Origin: Acanthochlamys bracteata
Lineage: Eukaryota; Streptophyta; Magnoliopsida; Pandanales; Velloziaceae
Length of the DNA: 64,000 nucleotides
Assembly: GCA_019914995.1 (NCBI GenBank)
Contig: CM034137.1
Location: forward strand, 186,001 to 250,000
Reading direction: 5' to 3'
The notes under the pieces were generated by a model. It was not told the origin of the DNA, made no database searches, and saw only the letters and a program-made list of their open reading frames with translations. The position numbers and the translations under genes are program-made. Of the stretch, positions 25,929-35,785 are shown piece after piece. How positions within the stretch are numbered: position 1 is the first letter of the stretch; each line of letters begins with the position of its first letter.

Positions 25929-27220
25929 AATCAACTAATGAGGTCTATTTTTGCTAGAGCGATCAGAACAGTGGAAAGTGTTTCTGCTTCAGTTTTCAAC
26001 TTCCTGAAAGGTTTGGCAGTGGATAAAGTTTTTATTCTTCTTATAACGCTTAGGGAAATCTTCACTCAGATTGCTTATCAGGTGTTCAAAGTTTCATCTG
26101 AACACATGACAGGAAATCCTCTACTCTACGTCTGTAACTTTCCTTCAAGCTTTCTACTTTAAAAATTTAAAGCATCACTGATCTGTGCATGCGCGATCAA
26201 GTGCTTCTATCAAAAACATATCTCTTAGTTGTTATCTGTTACCCGCAACTATGAATGTTTTTACGTTTTTTAGATGTGTCTACATCTTGATAAACTATTC
26301 TTTTGTGATTCTAAAACGTCTGGGGAAGCTTAAGGCGCACTGAGAGCATGAAAACTATTCTTTTTAAGTTCTTTAACTGAAATAGATCCTAGCATTCTAG
26401 TTTTCTGTATGAGTTCTGATTTTAGTTTCAGTTACTCATTTGGTTCAGAGAAATCTATTTTAGTTTATGTTCTAGGTTCAGGCAAGTACGGACTTTATAT
26501 TTTGTGGAAGATCGAATTGTTACAGTTGGTTAACACCCATTGGTTAAAATTTTAGAATACTCGGAACCATATGTTCTTGATTTCTGAACAACCGAAATAG
26601 CTGTTCATTTGCTTCCTGCACATTCTCAGTTAACTACTGGGATTCACCTAAAACGCAAAGTAAAGATAATGAAAGTTTACCAATACTAGTTGTATGAATG
26701 AAGCTATTGAGAAATGCATAAATTTGACGGTAACTACGACCTGGAAAACTAATCATAGCGTATTTGTATCGCAAGTTACTCAATACGATAATGAGTGTTT
26801 ATAAAATAATTTTTTTAAAAACAAAAATTACTTTAGAATATTTTCAATAAACCAACGCTATTTTTATGATTAAAAAATAAAAATATATAAAAATTTTATC
26901 AAAAAATATATAATAAAAATAAAAAATTATTGAAAAGTACTGGCAAACACTTTCATGGATATGTAAAGCTTAGGAAAAGCTGCTTTTTGAAAACCACAAG
27001 CAACTTATAAGTTCCCCAAAGCTACACATTCAAAAGATGCTTCACCTAACAAGAAGAGTTAATGCGGTTTCTACCGGTTGATTATCAGCCATCCATTTCA
27101 AATGATCTCCTACTTTATCTGGAGTTCTCAACATGTATGAAGAAAAACATTGGCAAAATTTTGACAAGAATAAAGAGCTAAAAACAACTACGAAATTTAA
27201 ACTATTTCCTCTCCAAAGTT

Positions 27221-27222
<2 letters not shown>

Positions 27223-27253
<31 letters not shown>
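27223..27253. repeat. Poly(T) run of 31 bases
   Basis: An unbroken T run. On the minus strand it would be a poly(A) stretch, as left by a retroposed sequence, but simple slippage is equally likely. Confidence 0.8.
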
Positions 27254-27254
<1 letters not shown>

Positions 27255-27282
27255 AAATTTATATGAAGGTCTAGAGAAGGAG

Positions 27283-27399
27283 ATGATGAGCTGCAGGGAC
27301 TTGTATCATTTCACTGTGCAGCCTGGTTATGATCAAGCCTCTGTGGTTGGAGTGATTGCTGTTCTTGACAACATTCACGGAGAGTCGACAAGGTGTTAG
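27283..27399 (+). CDS. Small ORF, 38 codons, unknown
   Basis: Starts with two ATGs and encodes MMSCRDLYHFTVQPGYDQ followed by a hydrophobic stretch (ASVVGVIAVLDN) and ends IHGESTRC. Its composition looks protein-like, unlike the surrounding AT-rich sequence, and it begins 30 bases after the T run. I do not recognise a family. It may be a microprotein, an exon of an unseen gene, or chance. Confidence 0.22.
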   Translation: MMSCRDLYHFTVQPGYDQASVVGVIAVLDNIHGESTRC

Positions 27400-29746
27400 T
27401 TAATTCATGATGCACTAGCATTTGCAACGAGTGATTGGATTAAACATATTGTTTTTCTTTTATTTTGGAATTTCTGTTTTTCATTCGACAGGGTGTTTAA
27501 TTAAATAGAAAACCTTTTTGATTGTTTTTTATTGTAATTGCTTTTATGCCTGACCTGATTGGGGTTTGCGTATAAAGTGTTTGGTGAATGTTCGCTGTTA
27601 GTTCTGTTTTTTCCTTGACCTGGTAGTTAATTGGACAGAACCCTGTAGTTGAAATTTTTTGTTCTTTTTTGCAGTTCTTCATGGGCCCTGTTTTCTGAAA
27701 TCTTTAGAACAAAAAGCCTACCTATTTTTTTTCTTCTTTTTTCTGAGAACTGCAATCTGCATATTGCAAAAAGCTTTGATTTGTTTTTGAAGGAGTTGGA
27801 CTTGAAGTTAAGATATACCTGCTCTTGATCTATAAGAAATATACATTTTTTGGGTATCAGTAGAATCACTTGCATTGTACAATGAGCAACATAGCAGAAA
27901 TATTTGCTCCAAAACTTTTGAACTCTTTAGCAGATGAAGCTACTAAAAGAGGTAGTCTAAGTTTAACATCACCAGGTAAGGTGGGCAGGAGCTGTCCTGC
28001 TACGCGTAGAACATTTCCAATTTCTGCTTATCATTCTAACTTAAAAAACAGCCAGCTACAAGCCTTAAAATCTGCAGCCAGGTGTGGTAGGGTGTAAAAA
28101 TTTTGACAATGGTATATGTATAAGTCCATAAATATAAACCTGTGTGTAGATCCTTCAGCATGATACCAAATTGCTCCCTCCAATATATATAGCCCTGAAA
28201 TAACACACGCAGTCTGAGAATAACATCACAGCTTCTCAGTAGTGGGCAAAAACCTGAACCAAATTAAGAATGATGTCCAAGAACAAAAGACTCAGAACAT
28301 GAACTTCAAGCATGCCTTACAAAGAATATCAGCTTTTTAATTATTCACGGGTTTAATGTGCGAACATCCAAAATTTTGAGTCGTTGACCGTTGGACTAAG
28401 CAAACCTAGAAGAAAGACTGACAAGAGGCAAGAAACAACCACCATTTATCTAGGCTTCACATATGCCTACAGTAAGCTTATAAAGTAATGAGGTAAAAAA
28501 ACCAGCACCAATTCCTATCAAATATTCAGATGGACGAGGATTTCTACCTATACTGATACAACATCACTAACCATTCCAGCAACTATTAGAACCTAATTTC
28601 ACATAAGAATAGCATGCAAACTGAAGCTAACTACAAATATACCTTATAATGCTGCACAAATTATGATCCGCATTATACTTTGCACTGCCCGTACTACAAA
28701 TTACACTACCATGTTTGCCAAGACCAGCATGTCCAACTGAGTTGAACCCATCAGATATTCTAGTTTAGATGACAATAACTAGTAGACAAGCATAAAGAAA
28801 GACTGAGGCATGTCACCCAAGGAGGGCTGACCTTGATCTAAAACTGGAAATTACAAACCCAAAACCGACACACAACTCATCAGGAATGCAGCACTCTCAA
28901 ATATCCATCACAATCACCTAGAATTGCATAAACCAGGCTTGAGGATGAGTCGATGAGAAGCAAATTATAGGAAATGATCAAACATTCAAGGCACTAGAAC
29001 AAAATTACGTAATGAATCATACATAACAACCTTAACAAAATTGATAAGCACTCCTACTTCAACATATATTAACAGGAAAGTATTTAAATCATCCAAGGTA
29101 ACAGTAGGTCACCAGCACAACCACAAGCAGTCAATGTAAGACCACGCTACTGCAACAAACTATGAAATTAACAACACCATCAGGAATTCTAAACTTCATC
29201 TACAACAATCTGGTACACTCATTTTCACATATGTAGATGTACTACAAACTACATCGAGATTCAATAAGTGTGCTGCTCGAACTCCCAAATCATGGACAGG
29301 AAGAGAAAAAAAAATACAGTAATAACATGATCAACAAACACTATATAGATCCATCCATTTTCAGTAAAAATTTAATGGAGCAACATTCAGTATCCGAATC
29401 CTGCTTCAAAGACATTACAGGAGATTGCCATCTAAATGCTCTAGAAAACCATTCAGCACGCAGCAGTTCCAGACCAGCACATAAACTAAGCAATAACAAC
29501 TCATTCAACAGATCAGGATAATAGACATTCATTTCCATAATCAAAGTAAAATATATAGCATTGTAAAGCATCTGGTTCCAAAATAACCTGAACTTCAGAT
29601 CCAGAAATTACAAAAACTTTTCAGCGATAACAAAAACTTAAAACTCCTACAGACCAACTGAAAAACGAAAGCAGTTCGAGCACAGATTATAAAATGTCTA
29701 TCTAGCAGAGAATTCCAACAAGAAGAGCAACTTCTAAAATCACCGT

Positions 29747-30190
29747 TCAAGCAGTCAGCATAACAGCTCCACCGACTTCCTTGATCTTCTTCTCCGCGAC
29801 CTTCGACACGAGCTTAGCCTTGATAACCATCGGCCGCTCCACCTTCCCCTTGCCGAGAACCTTGAAGTAACCAAACTGTGTGACATCGATCACCGGAGCA
29901 GATCCATCGCCGGCAGCCTTGGCCTTCTCTTTCGCGTCTTCGGGAAGCAGAGACCAGAGGCGTTCGGTGTTGATCGTTGGGCAGTAGAACTTGTTGCGAA
30001 GCTTGTGGAAGTAACGCATACCAACTTTACCAAAATAACCAGGGTGGTACTTGTCGAACAAGATCCGATGATGATGCATGCCTCCGGCGTTTCCGCGACC
30101 ACCGGGATGCTTCCTGTGCTTGCCAATACGACCGTGTCCAGCTGAGACGTGGCCGCGCTTCTTCCGATTCTTTTTGAAGCGAGTCGTCAT
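29747..30190 (-). CDS. RPL27A: 60S ribosomal protein uL15 (L27a)
   Basis: Component of the large subunit of the cytosolic ribosome. A single exon of 147 residues; plant L27a is 146-147 residues and intronless. The N-terminus is strongly basic ([20 protein letters not shown]) with the Gly-rich segment [17 protein letters not shown], then [13 protein letters not shown] and [18 protein letters not shown], ending [11 protein letters not shown]. The start is the ATG before [10 protein letters not shown]; the longer upstream frame has no family similarity. It faces the PPR gene across a 260-base divergent promoter holding a telo-box and two site II motifs, the arrangement known from plant ribosomal-protein promoters. 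Confidence 0.97.
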   Translation of the reverse strand: MTTRFKKNRKKRGHVSAGHGRIGKHRKHPGGRGNAGGMHHHRILFDKYHPGYFGKVGMRYFHKLRNKFYCPTINTERLWSLLPEDAKEKAKAAGDGSAPVIDVTQFGYFKVLGKGKVERPMVIKAKLVSKVAEKKIKEVGGAVMLTA

Positions 30191-30450
30191 CTCCTCCGCC
30201 GCCGCTCTGCTATTACGACTCCTGCTAGGGTTTTGTGGAATGAAAAACCAATGCGGCAAGAGACTAAAGCGTGAGGTTAGGGAAAACAATATTTGTAGAC
30301 GCATATAATTAATCTGAACCGTTCACGTTTAATCGGACGAATAATAACACCTAGAGCTTTATTGTTCTGATATAAATGGGCCAGAGTTGTTATTGGGCTG
30401 GACATGTTAGCAGTTGAGGAAGAGCGAATGGGTTAAGGCCGACAATTCTC
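30191..30450. promoter_or_regulatory. Shared divergent promoter of L27a (-) and DYW-PPR (+)
   Basis: Only 260 bases separate the two start codons. It contains a telo-box (TAGGGTTT at 30226-30233, read AAACCCTA toward L27a) and two site II motifs, TGGGCC at 30377-30382 and TGGGCT at 30394-30399. Telo-box plus site II is the known signature of plant ribosomal-protein promoters; use by the PPR gene is inference. Confidence 0.55.
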
Positions 30451-32583
30451 ATGAGACTGACTCGTTTCTCAAGAGCCTTTTCAGCTTCCAAACTCCTTTC
30501 CAGCGTTTCCCATTTCGTTTCCCTCACTGAGCTCGAGACCAATCCGCTCTCGGTCTATTTTTCACTTATCCGGCGATGTGCCGCCACAGAGTCGTCCGCC
30601 GAAACGAAGCGGATTCACCTTCAGATGATTCGATCTGGTTTTCCTTATCTCAGTGTAGGCAGCAAACTCGTCAATGCATATTTGCAATCGGGAGCGCTAA
30701 ATCACGCCCAGGAGGTGTTCGACGAAATGCCTCACAGACACATTGTCACATGGAACTCTATGATTTCGTCTCTAGTTAAACACAAATTGTACAATAATGC
30801 AATAATGTTATTCAAAGCAATGGTTAAGGATGGAGTTGTGCCTGATGAATTCACGTTCTCAAGCATCTTGAAAGCGTTTGCGGAAAACGGTTTGACTAGA
30901 GAAGCACGGATGGTGCATGGACTGCTAGTAGTTATACATAGTGTAGATTGTGAAAACTTGTTTGTTAGTAGTGCATTGGTTGACATGTATGTGAAACTAG
31001 GGATAGTGAGTGACGCCCGGTTGGTGTTTGATCATGTGATTGAGAAAGATGTGGTCTTGGTGACAGCTCTTATAGTTGGGTACACACAGAATGGAGAGGA
31101 CAGTGAGGCAATCAGGCTCTTTGTAGGTATGGGGAATGGAGGAATTAAAGCCAATGAGTTCACATTTGCTAGTGTTTTGATAGCTTGCAGCAGAACGGCG
31201 AACTTGAGCATGGGGATGCAAGTTCATGGTTCCGTTCTAAAGGCTGGATTCAGGACAAGAATTGCTTGCCAGACCTCACTGCTTAGCATGTATTCCAAGT
31301 GTACTCTAGTTGATGAAGCTCTTGAGGTTTTTAATGGTATAGTGAAGCCTAATATTGTATCGTGGAGTGCAATGATGGGGTGTTTCTTGTGCAACCATAG
31401 GGAAGAGGCCACTCTATCAACATTCCGAAATATGGTGAGAGGTTCTTTGATGCCTAATGAGTTCGCTCTTTCCACAGCCTTGCGAGCTTGCTCAGCACTA
31501 GTGTTATTTCATCTAGGGAAGCTTGTTCACGCATGCTCAGTGAAGATCGGACTGGATAAAGATAGGTTTGTCGGTGCTTCCCTCATTGATATGTACGGGA
31601 AATGTGGTCATGCTGGACTGGCCAGATTGATCTTGGATGACCTGCCCTGTTGTGATATAGCTTCACTGAATTCAATGATCACTTGCTATGCACAGAATGG
31701 GCTTGGAAGAGAGGCAGTAGAGTTATTTGACAGGATAGTTTTGTCCGGGCTGGAACCAAATGATGTAACTTATATTAGCGTTCTAAGTGCTTGTAGTAAT
31801 GCTGGGTTACTTGATGATGGTCGTCGCATCTTTTCCTTCATCAGTAACAATACTAGATGTGGGCCATCAGATGATCATTATGCCTGCATGGTGGATTTAC
31901 TTGGACGTGCTGGAAGACTTGAAGAAGCTGAAGTACTAATAACGGGAATTGTAAACCCAGATAAAGTCTTGTGGAGGGCATTGCTCAGTGCTTGCAAGTT
32001 GCATCGACATCTTGAGATGGCGACACGTGCTGCAAGAAAAGTGTGGGAGCTTGATCCGCGAGACAGTGGTACATACATCCTATTAACGAATTTATATGCA
32101 TCTTTGGGTCAATGGGATGAAGTTCGTCACATGAAATCTTCCATGAGAGGAATGAAAGTGAAGAAAGACCCAGCTATGAGCTGGGTTGAAGTCAATAAGG
32201 AGGTTCACACATTCATGGCTGGTGACAGGACCCACCCAAGGGCAGAGGAGATCTACAAGGAACTGGAAGGTTTGATAGAGAAGACCAAAGAGTTGGGGTA
32301 TGTAGCTGACACAAGGTCTGTGTTGCAGGAAATGGATGAACTAGAAAAGGAGAGGTCCTTATATTACCACAGCGAGAAGTTAGCCGTAGCCTTTTGGTTT
32401 CTAGCTAATAGAGGATATGAAGCCACTTGTATCACAATCTTTAAAAACCTTAGAGTTTGTGGGGATTGTCATAATTGGATAAAGCTTGTGTCTCAACTTT
32501 CAGAGAAAGAGATCATCGCTAGAGATGCCAAGAGGTTTCATCATTTCAGTAGTGGGGAATGCTCTTGTCATGATTACTGGTGA
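30451..32583 (+). CDS. PLS-class pentatricopeptide protein with DYW domain
   Basis: RNA-binding protein, probably organellar, of the class that performs C-to-U RNA editing. One exon, 710 residues, as usual for the family. A short Ser/Arg-rich N-terminus (MRLTRFSRAFSASKLL) could be a targeting signal. PPR repeats run from about residue 75 to 490 (for example VFDEMPHRHIVTWNSMISSL, VDMYVKLGIVSDARLVFDHV, ACMVDLLGRAGRLEEAE). E/E+ segments follow, then the DYW deaminase with H640-x-E642 (HSEKLAVAF), C670-x2-C673 (CGDC), C705-x-C707 and the terminal HDYW. All zinc and catalytic positions are present. The text resembles the Arabidopsis At5g65570 type; target transcripts cannot be read from sequence. 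Confidence 0.93.
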   Translation: MRLTRFSRAFSASKLLSSVSHFVSLTELETNPLSVYFSLIRRCAATESSAETKRIHLQMIRSGFPYLSVGSKLVNAYLQSGALNHAQEVFDEMPHRHIVTWNSMISSLVKHKLYNNAIMLFKAMVKDGVVPDEFTFSSILKAFAENGLTREARMVHGLLVVIHSVDCENLFVSSALVDMYVKLGIVSDARLVFDHVIEKDVVLVTALIVGYTQNGEDSEAIRLFVGMGNGGIKANEFTFASVLIACSRTANLSMGMQVHGSVLKAGFRTRIACQTSLLSMYSKCTLVDEALEVFNGIVKPNIVSWSAMMGCFLCNHREEATLSTFRNMVRGSLMPNEFALSTALRACSALVLFHLGKLVHACSVKIGLDKDRFVGASLIDMYGKCGHAGLARLILDDLPCCDIASLNSMITCYAQNGLGREAVELFDRIVLSGLEPNDVTYISVLSACSNAGLLDDGRRIFSFISNNTRCGPSDDHYACMVDLLGRAGRLEEAEVLITGIVNPDKVLWRALLSACKLHRHLEMATRAARKVWELDPRDSGTYILLTNLYASLGQWDEVRHMKSSMRGMKVKKDPAMSWVEVNKEVHTFMAGDRTHPRAEEIYKELEGLIEKTKELGYVADTRSVLQEMDELEKERSLYYHSEKLAVAFWFLANRGYEATCITIFKNLRVCGDCHNWIKLVSQLSEKEIIARDAKRFHHFSSGECSCHDYW

Positions 32584-33693
32584 CATGAATTCCTATGTAC
32601 ATACACAATTTCCACTCTGTGGAGAAATTTTCATTAGATATTCAGGAGCCATGATATGGAACTTGAGGAGTCTCCTTCTTCCAAGGACTTGCTAATCCTC
32701 TCCTGAATAAGTCTATCATATTCCAGGAAGGTCCCAATTGTTATGCATAGTTAGCTGTTCAAAAGGTTCTTTCAAGGTGGATAAAGCACTACATAGACCC
32801 GCAGAAGTTGTCACTGATATCAGAGAAATTTTCTTGCCACCACACAAGCCATGAATATTAGAGAAATGGTCACGGCCAAGGTAAGCTCACCAGGTAGAAT
32901 GTATATTTTGTCGAGTTGTTGTTAGTCATTGGTTCTTCTCCTTGAATTTCTTGCCAAACTTCCTGCTCTTATACCCTCCCTGATATCTAAAGCTTGTTCG
33001 AGACTGGTTGTCATGTGCTAAGTATAGGTGTAAATAAGTTTTGTTTTCCTTACACCTCCTAGTCAAGTGTGGTCCGATTTGATAACATGTCTCCACTTTA
33101 TTTTCGCAATCATCTACGACCAAACTTCTATTTGAAGTTGCATTTGAGCTTTTGCTTATGTGTTGCTGAGAGCAAACACTTCTTTCTGGTTTTGCAGCAG
33201 TGACTTCTTTTGAAGAAAATTTCCTCCGCATCAGATTATGGTAGCAGATGTTGCTAAACAAACTGCAAGCATTGCCATTCAGTCAAACTTTGGTAGCAAA
33301 TAAGAATGTGTTGGATAGTGTGTGGGTGCACGCATGCAAGTACTGGTGGAAAGTATGCTGGATATCTTTGTTGTGAACTTATGATGTCTTTTCATCTTGC
33401 TGTGAAGGGAACGCTCTTCATCGTTGAGAAACTGCACTGTAACTCCTATTTATGGACTTTTACAACAAAGAAAACAGTGCAGGACCACTTCATTCTTATG
33501 TTCTCCTAATTAATATTGCAAAATTTTGTACTTCGAAGTGCATGGGATCTTTTCGATCAAACCATTTATTCATGTAAAGCCCGCTTGCAAAAACTAAGAA
33601 TGCCTTCAGCAAAATTTTTACTCTTAAAAAAAAACCACAAAAAAAAAAAGAGAGAGAGAGGAGAAAACCTTCACGAAAATTAAAAACCCCAAC
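32584..33693. other. Intergenic between the DYW-PPR and tRNA-Ser genes
   Basis: PPR 3' UTR followed by unremarkable sequence. A 111-codon minus-strand ORF (33261-32926) has no recognised domain. A (GA)n run lies near 33650. Confidence 0.5.
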
Positions 33694-33775
33694 CGTCGCC
33701 TGAGAGATTCGAAATCTCGCGGGGAAACCCCATGTACTTAGCAGGCACACGCCTTAACCACTCGGCCAAAGCGAC
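33694..33775 (-). tRNA. tRNA-Ser (anticodon GCU)
   Basis: Reads on the minus strand GTCGCTTTGGCCGAGTGGTT at the 5' end (33775 downward) and ends AGGCGAC plus a G discriminator. The D arm holds the canonical A box TGGCCGAGTGG. The anticodon loop is CTGCTAA with GCT at 33742-33740. The long variable arm (GGGGTTTCCCC) is typical of serine tRNAs. The acceptor stem pairs with one G-T wobble. A TTTTT Pol III terminator follows (33686-33682). In the T arm the first-strand closing base is T where most copies have G (GAGAT / CTCTC), so one pair is lost and the B box differs by one base. CCA is not encoded, as expected. Confidence 0.85.
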
Positions 33776-33840
33776 ATCGGTAATGTCAACGTGAAGGATT
33801 CCCCTTAAAAGAAAGTAGACGAGCTCTGCCGAAGAGATCA

Positions 33841-35460
33841 ATGGGCGACGGCAGCAATCCTTCGGCAGCCGTCGCCGACATCTACAAAAACAACAGAACC
33901 AATCCAACGGAAGCTTTAGCATCAGCAGCACCTTCTTCTTCCGAGGCCCGCGACGCCGCGGGTTGTCCGTGAACTCCTTCGGTCCATGGGATTGAACGAG
34001 GGAGAGGTCGAACCGCGCGTTGTTCACCAGTTCGTCGAGCTACTCTACCGTTATGCTGATGATGTTATCTCTGACGCCGTTATGAATGCTGACCATGCTG
34101 GTAAACCCTCTATCGATACGGATGATATAAGGCTCGCTCTACAGTTTAAGGTCATTCATCATTCTCGCAACCTCCGCGGAGAGAGGTGAGCAAGCTAAAG
34201 ACGAAAGATCGAATCTTTTTACTGAATAAGTTGTGTTGTGAGCTTGCGTGAGCTTGTGTGCCTCGTTGTTTCCCAATTGTTTGAATCCACTGTTTGTTTG
34301 TATGCTGCACCATAGGATTTGACAATCATAGACTTCAGAACAGAGATTTATCATTCAATATTATGAAACATTCTTGATTGAGTCTTCAAATGATAGAAGT
34401 GAGATTGATCATGCTCGCTATTGTAGATATAAGAGTTTCAGCCAAGTAAAAGTAATCGACGAATCGTGAACATTATGGCTATAGTTTACTATCTGTTTCT
34501 TTAGTGGATGTTGATTTAAGATTTATGGAATTTGTGATGGTATAATAACGATCTGAGTTTTATGGGTCTTATGAGGTTGTGTATGCTAACACTACGGTAG
34601 AAGAAGGTTGCAGTATATAAGGAACTAGTGATACAATATGCTAACATTATGGCTTTTTTATACTCGTATTTTCCAAACGATTCTGATATTCTCTTAAAAA
34701 GGACACCTTATTGGTCTCACCTTACTCAGTATTGAACTATGCTTTATCTTTTCAGATTGTTCTGATTTGGCCTTCACTATACTTCTTCTGGGCAAGTAAT
34801 GTCAGACTTACAAGTTTTCCAGAAATTGACATTTAGCTTCAGAATGTTAGTTGTACTGCTCTTCCTTTGTTGGATAGCAGCCTAATAATTTGGTAATGTT
34901 GTGTCTTTGCCATATCCTTATAAAACTTGGCATGCTAACATTTTATGATGAGCATCATATGTTCGCTTTTGTTTCTTTAATGCGAAGTCTCAACATATCA
35001 GTAAAATATAAGATTAGAGAATGCGATTAAAATTTTACATAAGATATTAGTTAGGGATTTTTTTCCTTGTGAACTTGCATGAACTTACACGTAGTAAGGT
35101 TATGTGCGAGTTTGTTGCCATGTAATTCCTAACATTGTCTTGTTTTGCCTGTGCAGGTTTTGCTTGAACTAGCAAGGAATAGGAATAAGATTCCACTTCC
35201 CAAGTCAATTACCCCTCCTGTTTCAATCCCACTTCCTCCCTGAGCAGGACACCCTCATTAGCCCCAACTATCAGCTCTTGATTCCTAAGAAACAACCTTC
35301 TCAAATAGAGGAGATTGAAGAAACTCCTGTTCCAAATGTTAACCAGAATATAACCCCAACACTAGTTTGTCTCAAGATTAGAGGATAAGTCCCGATCAAC
35401 AACAAATGCAGCAAACCCCAGCGAGGGTGTCTTTCGCTCTTACAGCTGCGACCACCGGAA
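33841..35460 (+). pseudogene. TAF9: TAF9 (TFIID subunit 9) pseudogene
   Basis: TAF9 is a histone-fold subunit of TFIID and SAGA. Here homology runs through two exons: 33841-34185 and 35157 to about 35460, with a canonical GT–AG intron kept. Recognisable pieces: SSSEARDAA, VVRELLRSMGL, EPRVVHQFVELLYRYADDV, KPSIDTDDIRLALQFK, FSQPP, VLLELARNRNKIPLPKS, SPNYQLLIPKKQPSQ and QQTPARVSFALTAA. They lie in different frames. Breaks: one extra base near 33961, one missing near 34152, one extra just before 35241 (stop TGA at 35241-35243), and another change around 35350-35400. With four disruptions and an intact intron this is best read as a decayed segmental duplicate, not a processed copy. A 67-codon piece starting at 33986 stays open but covers only the histone fold. 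Confidence 0.85.
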
Positions 35461-35785
35461 GCATTCGAGATAGCATTCTTGTTATACTATATTTCAATGC
35501 TGTTTAACTGTTTTCTTAGGCTTTGTCTTGTAAAATTATGCTACCATCTAGACATGTAGTCGCAACTACTAAGATGCAGAATCAATATACAAGCGGCTAC
35601 AAAAGACTTTAAGCAACTCTGCTTGCTGTCAGAATAGTATTAGTGTTGCAACGAATTACATGTGAACAAGCGAAAACAATCAGTAGTTGAATTTGTCAGG
35701 AAAACTTTACAAAATAACATACATCAATTACCATATATTTGCTCAAACAACATTACATAAACATGCTATGTACTAATTGCGGAAA
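35461..35785. other. Gap between TAF9 pseudogene and TTLL12-like 3' end
   Basis: Plain sequence, probably the 3' UTR of the minus-strand TTLL12-like gene. Nothing recognised. Confidence 0.5.

Larger units (their letters stand above)
25929..29746. other. Gene-poor interval between subtilase and L27a genes
   Basis: First ~250 bases are probably subtilase 3' UTR. An AT-rich block lies at about 26790-26960, a 31-base T run at 27223-27253, and a 38-codon ORF at 27283. From 28100 to 29700 the sequence is of even composition with only short ORFs; the last part probably includes the L27a 3' UTR. No conserved protein recognised. Confidence 0.5.

Noticed and set aside
27870..28097. 75-codon ORF in the gene-poor interval
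   Set aside because: Basic, Ser-rich composition without recognisable motif; no support as an exon.
32926..33261. 111-codon minus-strand ORF downstream of the PPR gene
   Set aside because: No domain, no splice partner and no start context; probably chance in 3' UTR antisense.
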